Positions 39,022-47,416 of a DNA stretch of 64,000 nt are shown piece by piece (position 1 is the first letter of the stretch; the number at the start of each line of letters is the position of its first letter). The DNA is from Bacteroidetes bacterium MedPE-SWsnd-G2 (GTDB taxonomy: Bacteria; Bacteroidota; Bacteroidia; Flavobacteriales; Flavobacteriaceae). Where the stretch lies: contig MPDE01000010.1 of the NCBI GenBank assembly GCA_001874335.1, forward strand, positions 62,001-126,000, given 5' to 3'. The notes beneath the pieces are model-generated. The model was given only the letters and a program-made list of their open reading frames with translations, was not told the origin of the DNA and searched no databases. Both the position numbers and the translations under genes were made by a program.

Positions 39022-39933
39022 ATGCAATTACAAATCACAGACGAAGTTTCTCAGTTAAAAGCAGTAATATTAGGAACAGCTCAAAGTAATGGGCCAACGC
39101 CTAAAATTGAAGATTGTTATGATCCTAAAAGCAAGATTCATGTTGCAGCAGGAACTTATCCATTAGAGGCTGACATGGTAAAGGAAATGGAGGCCGTTGC
39201 CGCAGTTTTTGAGAAGTATAATGTAAAGGTATATCGTCCCGAAATTATCCAAGATTATAATCAAATTTTTTCAAGAGATATTGCATTTGTAATTGATGAT
39301 AAATTGGTCAAGGCTAATATCCTTCCGGATCGCGATAGAGAATATGAAGCTATTCAATATGTAATTGATCAAATTGATCCTGAAAAGGTGATAGTATTAC
39401 CTGAAGAATGCCATATCGAAGGTGGTGATGTCATGCCATGGGGTGATTATATTTTTGTAGGGACATATTCTGGAGATGATTATTCTCAATTTATTACGGC
39501 ACGAACTAATACTGATGCAGTGATAGCATTACAAGAGAATTTTCCTGATAAAGTTGTGAAATCATTTGAGCTTCGCAAATCAAATACAGACCCAAAGGAA
39601 AACGCATTGCATTTAGACTGTTGTTTCCAACCATTGGGTAATGGGAAAGCAATTATTCATAAAAATGGCTTTTTAGTGGAGTCGGAATATGAGTGGTTAG
39701 TAGATTTATTTGGTAAGCAAAACCTGTTTGAAATTACGAAGGAAGAAATGTATAATATGAATAGTAATGTTTTCTCAATTTCTGAAAATGTTGTCATCTC
39801 AGAGCAAAACTTCACGCGATTAAATAGTTGGTTACGCGAGAATGGATTTGTAGTGGAAGAAGTGCCTTATGCAGAGATTGCAAAACAAGAAGGCTTACTT
39901 AGATGCTCAACAATGCCATTAATAAGAGCCTAA
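39022..39933 (+). CDS. Dimethylarginine dimethylaminohydrolase / amidinotransferase-family hydrolase
   Basis: The 303-residue protein has the guanidino-modifying enzyme fold. Likely catalytic residues are the Asp in FSRDIAFVIDD, the acidic pair in CHIEGGDVMPWGD, the His in ALHLDCCFQPLG and the C-terminal Cys in LLRCSTMPLIRA. It probably hydrolyses a guanidine or arginine derivative to citrulline or a related product. It starts 12 bases after the gltA terminator, so expression must come from read-through or from a promoter inside the hairpin loop. It ends three bases before the convergent ACBP gene. Confidence 0.75.
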   Translation: MQLQITDEVSQLKAVILGTAQSNGPTPKIEDCYDPKSKIHVAAGTYPLEADMVKEMEAVAAVFEKYNVKVYRPEIIQDYNQIFSRDIAFVIDDKLVKANILPDRDREYEAIQYVIDQIDPEKVIVLPEECHIEGGDVMPWGDYIFVGTYSGDDYSQFITARTNTDAVIALQENFPDKVVKSFELRKSNTDPKENALHLDCCFQPLGNGKAIIHKNGFLVESEYEWLVDLFGKQNLFEITKEEMYNMNSNVFSISENVVISEQNFTRLNSWLRENGFVVEEVPYAEIAKQEGLLRCSTMPLIRA

Positions 39934-39936
39934 ATT

Positions 39937-40203
39937 TTATTTACCGTATAAAAAATAGTTGTTAACCAATTCTATGTAGCTTTTCATGGCTTCTTCTTGG
40001 TTAACATCTTTTACTTGAAATAAAGCATTGGTTTTAAATGCATTTATGATGGGTTTGCTGCTGCTTGGTCTCTCGTAGTTATTTGTAGCAGTTTTATAGA
40101 ATGCGTATAGGCGTAATAGGAAATCTGCAGGGAAAGGTTCAGTAAACGCATTAATCCTATCTACAGCTTCATTAAACTCCTTATGTAGTTGCTCGTTCGC
40201 CAT
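39937..40203 (-). CDS. Acyl-CoA-binding protein
   Basis: An 88-residue four-helix protein with the ACBP hallmarks: a hydrophobic N-terminal helix (LHKEFNEAVDRINAFTEPFPADFLLRLYAFYKTAT), a Lys/Ser-rich pocket and C-terminal YIELVNNYFLYGK. It carries long-chain acyl-CoA. It is the last gene of the phospholipid operon and overlaps psd by one base, which suggests a role in supplying acyl chains or buffering the pool for membrane lipid synthesis. Confidence 0.85.
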   Translation of the reverse strand: MANEQLHKEFNEAVDRINAFTEPFPADFLLRLYAFYKTATNNYERPSSSKPIINAFKTNALFQVKDVNQEEAMKSYIELVNNYFLYGK

Positions 40204-40859
40204 TAGTTTCCAGTTTCAGCGATAACGCATTCGCCTCCTCTTACTTTTTGATTAAGTTTCACTTTAATATTGGTGTCTAACGGTAAAAATAAATCTACTC
40301 GCGATCCAAATTTTATAAAGCCAGAATCTCCACCTTGTTTGGCATTGTCATTTTCTTTTGCGTAATTAACGATGCGTTTAGCTAAAGCTCCAGCAATTTG
40401 TCTGTACAATACTTTGCCGTAACTATTGTTTTCAACGACAACTGTAGTACGCTCGTTTTCTTCGCTAGCTTTTGGATGCCATGCTACTAAATATTTCCCA
40501 GGATGGTATTTGCTAAACACAACTTTACCTCCAATTGGGTATCTGGTAACGTGCACATTTAATGGCGACATAAATACTGAAACCTGTAATCGTTTTTCTT
40601 TAAAATATTCTTTTTCAAAAACTTCTTCGATGACAACAACTTTTCCGTCAACAGGAGAAAGTACTTGATTTTCGTTTGCATGTGTGTTCCGTTTTGGATT
40701 GCGGAAAAATTGGAGTATCAAAACCAACATAACCACAGCTAATAGCATAAGTCCTGTTCTTAACCACTCTATGGTAATAAAATGATCTACTAAAAACACA
40801 CTTAGTACAACAACTAGTAATGTTACAAATATTATTTTCTGTCCTTCTTTATGAAACAT
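40203..40859 (-). CDS. psd: Phosphatidylserine decarboxylase (pyruvoyl-dependent)
   Basis: This membrane enzyme converts phosphatidylserine to phosphatidylethanolamine. The 218 residues have two N-terminal membrane segments (about 10-50), then VLSPVDGKVVVIEEV, FMSPLNVHVTRYPIGGKV and the self-cleavage site in GFIKFGSRVDLFLP, where Gly-Ser is cut to form the pyruvoyl cofactor. Conserved His and Asp in the maturation region are present. It overlaps cdsA by 11 bases and acbp by one, so the three are co-translated. Confidence 0.95.
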   Translation of the reverse strand: MFHKEGQKIIFVTLLVVVLSVFLVDHFITIEWLRTGLMLLAVVMLVLILQFFRNPKRNTHANENQVLSPVDGKVVVIEEVFEKEYFKEKRLQVSVFMSPLNVHVTRYPIGGKVVFSKYHPGKYLVAWHPKASEENERTTVVVENNSYGKVLYRQIAGALAKRIVNYAKENDNAKQGGDSGFIKFGSRVDLFLPLDTNIKVKLNQKVRGGECVIAETGN

Positions 40860-41670
40860 ACGATATAATTCTTAAAAATAAATAGATTGGGGGAGCGGCA
40901 AATATAATGCTATCAAGTCTATCAAAAAGACCTCCATGTCCTGGCATTATTGTTCCGCTGTCTTTTACACCGGCTTGTCTTTTAAATTTTGATTCGATAA
41001 GATCACCTAAGGTTCCAAATACACTAACTATGATGCTGAGAATCAGCCAAGACGTAAAATTTAAACTTCCTGTAAATTTAGCAATAAAAAAGGAGGCTAC
41101 ACAGGAAAAAAACAATCCTCCTAAAAAACCTTCAACAGTTTTCTTGGGAGAAATGCTTGAAAAAAGCTTTTGTTTACCAAAATTTTTACCTACCAAATAG
41201 GCAAAAGTATCATTAACCCAAATTAAAACAAATGCTCCTAAAACGTATAATGGCGTGTATTCGCCTTTAAAATTTCCAATTAAAATTAGGAATATAAAGG
41301 AAGACGTGAGATAAAATGTAGTTAATATATAGCGTTTAGACTCAAATAGGGGAATGGTCTTTTCTGAAAACAAGTCTTTGATTAAAAGCAATTGAACAAA
41401 AAGGGTAATAACTTCTAATATTTGAATGGCTTCACTAAATCCAGAATTAGGTGGGCCATAAATGCTCCAAAATGAGAATCCTAAATATAGGACGACAAAA
41501 ATGACATCTGCCAAATAGCTTTTTAAACCTATAAGTTTTTTAAATTCCTGAAGACATATAATCCCAAAAACAAAAAACAATATAACTAAAGCGTTTTGTG
41601 AAAATAAGGATGATAGAAGGAGTATTATGTATAGAGCACCTGATATTGCTCGAGTTCCAATTTCTTTCAT
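40849..41670 (-). CDS. cdsA: Phosphatidate cytidylyltransferase (CDP-diglyceride synthase)
   Basis: CdsA makes CDP-diacylglycerol from phosphatidic acid and CTP. The 273 residues contain about seven transmembrane segments and the C-terminal signature [44 protein letters not shown]. It begins directly after the LUD gene (no gap) and overlaps psd by 11 bases. Confidence 0.96.
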   Translation of the reverse strand: [273 protein letters not shown]

Positions 41671-42279
41671 TTATAAGTCTTCTAGAAGAAGCAAATATAA
41701 GTTTTTTGAACTACTTCCGTATGAAAGGAAGTTCTTATCTTCTGATGTTTTGAAGTGTTTTATTGTAGTAATATTGGTTGGGATCTTAGATTTGTTTTTA
41801 CTTTTAATCCCCTTAAGACCTTCCCCAATACTTTCAACAAACTGACTTGTTGTGGCGTATATAATAAAATTAGTGGGGAGCTCTTGTAATTTTTTCTCTG
41901 CAATTTGATTTGATGAAATTAACAACGACCCATCATCAGAAATTAAATATTCACAAGTAGAAAGAAAATATGTGCTTTCAGAAATAGACTTTGTAAAACC
42001 TAAATCAATATCTTCAAAAAGTGCTGTCAATCTATCATCAATTACAAAAGCTTTTTTGTCTGACCATTCATTTTCTTCTAAAATGGCATTAAGGCTTTCT
42101 TTTATTTCTTGAAGATTTTCGCAGTAAAGAAATTTACCGCCGTTTTCTTTAAAATTAATGGTGAATCTTTCGTCTATAGGTAGCTTGATTTCGGGCATAT
42201 ATTTGCCACGCTCTTCGTTTTTAATATGTTCTTCTTCATTATCAGATTTAAATCCGAAGATTCTACGAAATAGACTCAT
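41671..42279 (-). CDS. LUD (LutC-like) domain protein
   Basis: The 202-residue protein has a basic N-terminal helix with RRIFGFKSDNEEEHIK and a LUD-fold core (about 50-180) including EYLISDDGSLLISSNQIAEKKLQELPTNFIIYATTSQFV, the region that resembles LutC. The full lactate-oxidation partners LutA and LutB are not here. It heads the operon with cdsA, psd and acbp, with the cdsA start directly after its stop. A substrate or redox role is unknown; the family only suggests a nucleotide- or hydroxyacid-binding fold. Confidence 0.7.
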   Translation of the reverse strand: MSLFRRIFGFKSDNEEEHIKNEERGKYMPEIKLPIDERFTINFKENGGKFLYCENLQEIKESLNAILEENEWSDKKAFVIDDRLTALFEDIDLGFTKSISESTYFLSTCEYLISDDGSLLISSNQIAEKKLQELPTNFIIYATTSQFVESIGEGLKGIKSKNKSKIPTNITTIKHFKTSEDKNFLSYGSSSKNLYLLLLEDL

Positions 42280-42324
42280 TCAAGTTTACTAATTACCAAT
42301 TTTTTCTACTGTATTAACCAAATA

Positions 42325-42369
42325 TAGAAAAAACTTAAATTAACCTATAGCTAATTTAAGTTTTTTCTA
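42325..42369. terminator. Strong bidirectional terminator between the LUD operon and ftsH
   Basis: A perfect 18-base-pair stem (42325-42342 with 42352-42369) around a nine-base loop; each arm carries a run of A or T, so it works on either strand. It ends the minus-strand rsfS-ftsH unit before the LUD gene. Confidence 0.9.
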
Positions 42370-42376
42370 CAAGATG

Positions 42377-44326
42377 CTATGCTTTTGTAGCGTCCTCTGT
42401 TTCTTCTGTAGTTTTACCAAATGGACGTTCTCCAAAAATCTTTTCTAAGTTGTCCTTGAAAATCACTTCTTTATCCAGTAAAACTTCAGCTAATTCGGTT
42501 AATTTATCCTTATTAGCCTCAAGTAAAACTAAAGCACGTTGGTATTGCTCTTCAATAATATTTGATATCTCTTTATCAATTAGCTCGGCAGTTTGTTCAC
42601 TGTAAGGTTTTGTAAACCCGTGTTCGTTTTGCCCTGAAGAATCATAATAAGTTAGATTACCAACTTTATCACTTAAGCCATAAACCGTAACCATAGCCCT
42701 TGCTTGCTTAGTAACTTTCTCTAAATCACTTAAAGCTCCTGTTGATATTTTATCAAAGATTACTTTCTCTGCAGCACGCCCACCCAAGGCAGCACACATT
42801 TCGTCAAGCATTTGTTCTGGACGTACAATTAAGCGTTCCTCTGGCAAATACCACGCAGCTCCTAACGATTGACCACGAGGTACAATAGTAACTTTGACAA
42901 GAGGTGCAGCATGTTCTAACATCCAACTAACAGTGGCATGTCCGGCCTCATGAAAGGCAACAGCACGTTTTTCTTCTGGAGTAATAATTTTATTTTTCTT
43001 TTCTAATCCACCTACAATTCTATCAACGGCATCTAAGAAGTCTTGCTTGTTTACAGCCTTCTTACCTTTTCTTGCTGCGATAAGAGCGGCTTCATTACAA
43101 ACATTTGCGATATCTGCTCCAGAGAAACCTGGTGTTTGTTTGGAAAGGAAATCTACATCTAAGGCTTCTTCCTTTTTAATTGGACGAAGGTGAACTTCAA
43201 AGATCTCTTTTCGTTCTCTTACATCTGGAAGATCAACAAATATTTGACGATCAAAACGTCCTGCACGCATTAATGCTTTGTCTAACACATCGGCTCTATT
43301 GGTTGCTGCTAATACAATAACATTTGTATTAGTACCAAAACCATCCATTTCAGTTAATAATTGGTTAAGCGTATTTTCTCTTTCGTCATTAGAACCAGAA
43401 AAATTACTTTTCCCTCTGGCGCGTCCTATGGCATCTATTTCATCAATAAAAATAATTGACGGTGATTTCTCTTTAGCTTGTTTAAATAAATCTCTTACTC
43501 TTGAAGCTCCGACACCAACAAACATCTCTACAAAGTCTGAACCAGATAGAGAAAAGAAAGGCACCTGTGCTTCACCAGCAACAGCTTTAGCTAATAAGGT
43601 TTTACCAGTACCTGGAGGGCCTACTAATAATGCGCCCTTTGGTATTTTTCCACCTAATGAAGTGTATTTTTCTGGGTGTTTAAGAAAATCTACAATTTCT
43701 TGCACTTCTTCTTTAGCACCTTCCAATCCAGCAACATCTTTAAAGCTAGTTTTTATATCTGTGTTTTCGTCAAATAATTTTGCTTTAGATTTCCCAATAT
43801 TAAAGATCTGACCTCCAGCGCCACCACCGGCTCCAGAAGACATGCGTCTCATGATAAAAATCCAAATACCAATAATTAAAACAAAAGGTAAAAGTGAGAT
43901 TAAAAAGTTACCCCAAACATTTTCTTCTGTTCCATATTCTAAAACAGTTGGTAAATTATTTTCGTGAATAGTAGTGTTTACTTGATTTTCGAAATTTTGA
44001 AGATCTCCGAACTCAAACCTATAATTAGGAAGAGCCGTAACACCAGGAATAAGTGTACTTGTCCTGGAGTTTTTATGAACTTCTTTTTCTAAAGCTTCTG
44101 AAGTTAAATAAACCTTAGCTTCTCTTTTGTTTACTATTTCCACCTTATCAACATCACCAGCCTTTAGGTATTCAATAAATTGAGCAGGTGTAGTAGATTT
44201 AGCGTTTTCAGCACCAAAACCACCAGAAAATAATTGAACAGCAAGGAATATTGCAATTATTCCACCGTAAATCCAATACGGGTTCAATTTTGGTTTCTTG
44301 TTAATGTTTTTATTTTCTTTAGACAT
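42377..44326 (-). CDS. ftsH: ATP-dependent zinc metalloprotease FtsH
   Basis: This inner-membrane AAA+ protease degrades misfolded and regulatory proteins. The 649 residues run in order: first TM (about 16-34), periplasmic FtsH-ext domain, second TM (about 140-160), AAA domain with Walker A GPPGTGKT, Walker B IIFIDEIDAIGR and the SRH segment, then the M41 zinc site HEAGH with a downstream Asp, and a Glu-rich C-terminal tail. It follows rsfS by ten bases and ends in the bidirectional hairpin. Confidence 0.97.
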   Translation of the reverse strand: MSKENKNINKKPKLNPYWIYGGIIAIFLAVQLFSGGFGAENAKSTTPAQFIEYLKAGDVDKVEIVNKREAKVYLTSEALEKEVHKNSRTSTLIPGVTALPNYRFEFGDLQNFENQVNTTIHENNLPTVLEYGTEENVWGNFLISLLPFVLIIGIWIFIMRRMSSGAGGGAGGQIFNIGKSKAKLFDENTDIKTSFKDVAGLEGAKEEVQEIVDFLKHPEKYTSLGGKIPKGALLVGPPGTGKTLLAKAVAGEAQVPFFSLSGSDFVEMFVGVGASRVRDLFKQAKEKSPSIIFIDEIDAIGRARGKSNFSGSNDERENTLNQLLTEMDGFGTNTNVIVLAATNRADVLDKALMRAGRFDRQIFVDLPDVRERKEIFEVHLRPIKKEEALDVDFLSKQTPGFSGADIANVCNEAALIAARKGKKAVNKQDFLDAVDRIVGGLEKKNKIITPEEKRAVAFHEAGHATVSWMLEHAAPLVKVTIVPRGQSLGAAWYLPEERLIVRPEQMLDEMCAALGGRAAEKVIFDKISTGALSDLEKVTKQARAMVTVYGLSDKVGNLTYYDSSGQNEHGFTKPYSEQTAELIDKEISNIIEEQYQRALVLLEANKDKLTELAEVLLDKEVIFKDNLEKIFGERPFGKTTEETEDATKA

Positions 44327-44336
44327 TTATGCTGTT

Positions 44337-44708
44337 TTAGTAACTGGTTTCTATAATTGTTGTTTTGGCATCACCCCAAAGACTTTCTACGTCGTAGTAT
44401 TCTCTAATATGCTTTTGAAAAACATGTACAACTACATTTACGTAATCCATAAGTACCCACTCGGCATTTTCAGCACCTTCTACATGCCACGGATTATCTC
44501 TAAGTTCCTTGCTTACCTTTTTTTGAATGGAATTTACAATAGCGTTTACTTGTGTGTTTGAAGTTCCTTCACATATTACGAAATAATCACAAACAGTGTT
44601 TTCTATTTCACGTAAATCTAATATTTTTATTTCTTGCCCCTTTACATCTTCAATTCCGCTTAATATCGTGGATATTAGCAAATCAGCATTTGTATTTTCT
44701 TTCGCCAT
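44337..44708 (-). CDS. rsfS: Ribosomal silencing factor RsfS
   Basis: RsfS binds L14 and blocks subunit joining in starving or stationary cells. The 123 residues include QEIKILDLREIENTVCDYFVICEGTSNTQVNAIVNSIQKKV and EGAENAEWVLMDYVNVVVHVF, the family core. A -7 element TAACTTTG is at 44736-44729. It is transcribed with ftsH, and birA is divergent from it. Confidence 0.95.
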   Translation of the reverse strand: MAKENTNADLLISTILSGIEDVKGQEIKILDLREIENTVCDYFVICEGTSNTQVNAIVNSIQKKVSKELRDNPWHVEGAENAEWVLMDYVNVVVHVFQKHIREYYDVESLWGDAKTTIIETSY

Positions 44709-44728
44709 TAATTTGAATTAGTTTTGTA

Positions 44729-44736
44729 CAAAGTTA
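44729..44736 (-). promoter_or_regulatory. -7 promoter element of rsfS-ftsH
   Basis: The minus strand reads TAACTTTG (TAnnTTTG) 21 bases upstream of the rsfS start. Confidence 0.5.
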
Positions 44737-44806
44737 TTATTTTTTTGGTTCTTTTGACCGTTTATTCCTCTTAAGAAAATTATAAATTAAATTATCATTT
44801 TTCATA

Positions 44807-45538
44807 ATGCGTATAATCAAACTTGATGCCATTGATTCCACTAATTCTTATTTACGCCAATGGAGTAATAAAGAGGCTTTAGAGGATTATACTGTAGTGA
44901 GTGCAAAGTCCCAAACAAAGGGTCGCGGTCAAATGGGGGCTGTGTGGGATACAGAACCGGCTAAAAACCTTACTGTTAGTGTGTTTAAGGACATCTCGTT
45001 TTTAGATGTGGAGCAGCAATTTTATGTTAGTATTGTTGTTGCTTTGGCTATTAAAAAAACATTTAAATATTTTGGTTTACCTAAAGTCAAGGTGAAATGG
45101 CCAAACGACATATTGTCAGACTCTAGTAAAGTATGTGGGGTCTTAATTGAAAATGTCATAAAACAAAACGAATTGAAGGGCTGTATTATTGGAATTGGAA
45201 TAAATGTAAATCAAACCAATTTTGAACAATTGCCTAAAGCCTCTTCAATGGGAGTAATTACGGGGAAACACTTTGATTTGGATGAAGTTTTAATTACTCT
45301 GGTTTCTCAGTTGAAGGATCTTTTTCAATTGTTGAAAGATAGGAAGTTTGAAATTTTAATGGACCGATATGAAAATGCACTATTCAGAAAGAAAAAACCC
45401 TCAACATTTAAAAATGCTAAGGGTGATTTATTTACCGGTATCATTAAAGGAGTGACGTCTTCTGGTAATTTGGTGGTCTTACTTGAAGATGAGGTAATTG
45501 AAGAATTTGAATTGAAACAAATTTCTCTATTATATTAA
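44807..45538 (+). CDS. birA: Biotin-[acetyl-CoA-carboxylase] ligase, catalytic-only form
   Basis: The 243 residues hold the biotin protein ligase core: SAKSQTKGRGQMGAVWDTEP (biotinyl-AMP loop), VKVKWPNDILSDSSKVCGVLIE and the C-terminal SH3-like domain. There is no N-terminal helix-turn-helix, so it is not a repressor but only attaches biotin to carboxylase carriers. It starts close to the divergent rsfS promoter, and its stop overlaps the convergent SRPBCC gene by three to four bases. Confidence 0.94.
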   Translation: MRIIKLDAIDSTNSYLRQWSNKEALEDYTVVSAKSQTKGRGQMGAVWDTEPAKNLTVSVFKDISFLDVEQQFYVSIVVALAIKKTFKYFGLPKVKVKWPNDILSDSSKVCGVLIENVIKQNELKGCIIGIGINVNQTNFEQLPKASSMGVITGKHFDLDEVLITLVSQLKDLFQLLKDRKFEILMDRYENALFRKKKPSTFKNAKGDLFTGIIKGVTSSGNLVVLLEDEVIEEFELKQISLLY

Positions 45539-45930
45539 ATCACTGCTTTAAGATTTGTTGTAAGTGTCTCAATAAATTTACCAATTGGCCCTTTTATCAT
45601 CATGGCCATCATCGGATTAAAATCGCCTTCAAATTGAAGACCTACTGTACTTTGAGAGTTTCCTAAATCTTCGATGTTAGCTGTTAAAGAAAAATCCAAT
45701 TTTCCTCCTGCAGCCCCTAAAACAAGTTTGTTAGGGCTTGAAGCTTCTTTTTGCTTTAGTACAATTTCTGGCATTCCTTTTAATGCAAATACAAATTTGT
45801 CACTATCTAAAAGTTCAAATTTGCTAATGTTCTCAGGCATTAGCTTTTCGAAATTTTTTACATCTGAAAGAAAGTTAAAAATATCTTCTGGATTTTTTTC
45901 AATGGTTACTTTAGGTGATTCTAATTTCAT
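45535..45930 (-). CDS. SRPBCC/START-like ligand-binding protein
   Basis: The 131-residue form starting at ATG 45930 (MKLESPKVTIEKNPEDIFNFLSDVKNF) is chosen because the longer open frame would overlap pyrE and adds a poor N-terminus. The N-terminal strand-helix (SDVKNFEKLMPENI), central beta sheet and C-terminal helix (GPIGKFIETLTTNL) fit the SRPBCC helix-grip fold, used to hold small hydrophobic ligands. No catalytic residue is evident. It sits 23 bases after pyrE and is probably co-transcribed with it. Confidence 0.72.
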   Translation of the reverse strand: MKLESPKVTIEKNPEDIFNFLSDVKNFEKLMPENISKFELLDSDKFVFALKGMPEIVLKQKEASSPNKLVLGAAGGKLDFSLTANIEDLGNSQSTVGLQFEGDFNPMMAMMIKGPIGKFIETLTTNLKAVI

Positions 45931-45953
45931 ATTGTTTTTTTTGATTGATTGTA

Positions 45954-46598
45954 TCAATTTGCATTCCAAGAACTAGGATTAGCATTCCAAAGTGCCAAAA
46001 TTTCTTGTTCTGCTTTAGTAATGTAATTGGTGTCTAATGCTTGTTCTAATAAGTTTTCATAGTTGCTAAGCGTGTTTAGCTCAACATTTGCAGATTTAAA
46101 ATTCTCGTCAGCAACATCAAAACCATATGAAAAAATGGCAACCATACCTTTCACATTCACTTCGGCTTCTTTTAATGCTTTAACCGCATTTAAACTGCTT
46201 TTTCCAGTACTTATTAAGTCTTCAACAACAACTACATTTTGTCCTTTTTGTACATGCCCTTCAATTTGGTTTTTACGTCCATGAGATTTTGCTTCAGGGC
46301 GCACATATACAAATGGTAATCCTAAATATTCTGCAACTAAAATACCAATTCCAATAGCACCAGTAGCGACACCAGCAATAACATCAGGTCTGCCATATTG
46401 TTGTTCAATATATTTAGCCATTTGTTCTCTAATGTAATTTCTAATTGGAGGGTAGGATAAAACAATCCTGTTATCACAATAAATTGGAGAATTCCAGCCA
46501 GATGCCCATGTAAAAGGATCGTTTGGTTGAAGTTTAATCGCGTGAATTTGTAGTAATAATTCAGCGGTTTTTTTAGCGGTTTGTTTGTCAAAAATCAT
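45954..46598 (-). CDS. pyrE: Orotate phosphoribosyltransferase
   Basis: PyrE makes orotidine 5'-phosphate from orotate and PRPP. The 214 residues contain the PRPP loop VVVVEDLISTGKSSLNA, and IAGVATGAIGIGILVAEYLGLPFVYVRPEAKSHGRKNQIEG, the catalytic flexible loop. A TAATTTTG -7 element (46610-46603) ends four bases before the ATG, pointing to a leaderless mRNA. The Nudix gene is divergent upstream. Confidence 0.95.
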   Translation of the reverse strand: MIFDKQTAKKTAELLLQIHAIKLQPNDPFTWASGWNSPIYCDNRIVLSYPPIRNYIREQMAKYIEQQYGRPDVIAGVATGAIGIGILVAEYLGLPFVYVRPEAKSHGRKNQIEGHVQKGQNVVVVEDLISTGKSSLNAVKALKEAEVNVKGMVAIFSYGFDVADENFKSANVELNTLSNYENLLEQALDTNYITKAEQEILALWNANPSSWNAN

Positions 46599-46602
46599 GA
46601 TG

Positions 46603-46610
46603 CAAAATTA
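46603..46610 (-). promoter_or_regulatory. -7 promoter element of pyrE
   Basis: The minus strand reads TAATTTTG (TAnnTTTG), four bases before the start codon; transcription should start at the ATG or very near it. Confidence 0.5.
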
Positions 46611-46713
46611 AACATTTTTGGTAATAAAATATTTTAAATAAAATTAATTTTCAAATTGAATTAACCACTTTATAAATTGATATTTGTATTTTAATGTTTT
46701 ATAAAAATTATAC

Positions 46714-47295
46714 ATGTACACTGTATTTGTTAATGATAAGCCAATAGTTTTAACCACGGAGGTTAAGAAAGAAACTTATTTTAAAAACTACCTTTTAAAA
46801 AGTTGTAATCTTGGTAAGATTATTAAAACTTTAAACACCACAAAACTGAAGGCTGTAAGGCTAATTGGTGAGAATAAAGAGGAGTTGTTACCTCTATTTT
46901 TAAAAAAGTTACCTACCGTCGTTGCTGGAGGTGGAAAGGTACTAAATGACAAAGATGAAATTTTATTCATTTATAGAAATGATAAATGGGATTTGCCTAA
47001 AGGTAAAATCGAAAAGAATGAGACCGTTGAACAAACAGCGATAAGAGAGGTAGAAGAAGAGACTGGAGTTTCAGGATTAAAAATTATTAAGCAATTGCCA
47101 AATACTTACCACATTTTTAAGCGTAACGGGAAGTATAAAATAAAAGAAACGTATTGGTATGAAATGCGTTCAAGTTTTTCTGGTAACCTTTATCCACAGG
47201 AAGAAGAGGGAATCACTAAAGTTGAATGGCTTAATGAAGAAGAGAGTATTTTGGCGCTTAAAAACTCATATGCTAATATTAAATTATTGATTTAG
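46714..47295 (+). CDS. Nudix hydrolase
   Basis: The 193-residue protein has an N-terminal extension (about 1-65, MYTVFVNDKPIVL…) before the Nudix fold. The full Nudix box GKIEKNETVEQTAIREVEEETGV (G97, E103, R111, E112, E114, E115, G118) is intact, so metal-dependent hydrolysis of a nucleoside diphosphate-linked compound is likely. The substrate is not determined. The upstream extension is also found in other Flavobacteriia, and its role is unknown. It is divergent from pyrE. Confidence 0.88.
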   Translation: MYTVFVNDKPIVLTTEVKKETYFKNYLLKSCNLGKIIKTLNTTKLKAVRLIGENKEELLPLFLKKLPTVVAGGGKVLNDKDEILFIYRNDKWDLPKGKIEKNETVEQTAIREVEEETGVSGLKIIKQLPNTYHIFKRNGKYKIKETYWYEMRSSFSGNLYPQEEEGITKVEWLNEEESILALKNSYANIKLLI

Positions 47296-47296
47296 A

Positions 47297-47328
47297 TTTG
47301 TTATTTATAGAAATTTTGTTTAACTTTG
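47297..47328 (+). promoter_or_regulatory. Orphan promoter in the Nudix-M14 convergent gap
   Basis: TTTG (47297-47300), 20 bases, then TAACTTTG (47321-47328): a near-consensus promoter pointing right, directly after the Nudix stop. No plus-strand gene lies between it and the terminator at 47390-47416. A ten-base inverted repeat TTTTGTTTAA/TTAAACAAAA (47314-47323 with 47340-47349) brackets the -7 element and the start site, as an operator would. Confidence 0.5.
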
Positions 47329-47333
47329 ATTTA

Positions 47334-47416
47334 ATAATATTAAACAAAACCTCTTCTTATAGAGATTTCATATTGTTGATTGATTGATTAAAAAGCCACC
47401 TTATAAGGTGGCTTTT
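47334..47416 (+). ncRNA. Candidate small RNA of about 80 bases
   Basis: Predicted from a promoter at 47297-47328 and a terminator at 47390-47416 with no open reading frame between them. The body contains CTCT…AGAG pairing and a repeated TTGA series (ttgttgattgattgatta). It could equally be only the read-through tail of the Nudix transcript; no conservation was tested. Confidence 0.3.
47390..47416. terminator. Shared bidirectional terminator of the Nudix and M14 genes
   Basis: AAAAAGCCACC-ttataa-GGTGGCTTTTT. The M14 peptidase stop codon lies in the loop and its last codons form one arm of the stem, so the coding end and the terminator overlap. Confidence 0.85.

Noticed and set aside
43278-43811. 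Plus-strand open frame of 177 codons
   Set aside because: It is antisense to the AAA domain of ftsH, has a Ser/Asn-rich composition expected from the reverse complement of a helical AT-rich gene, and no family match.
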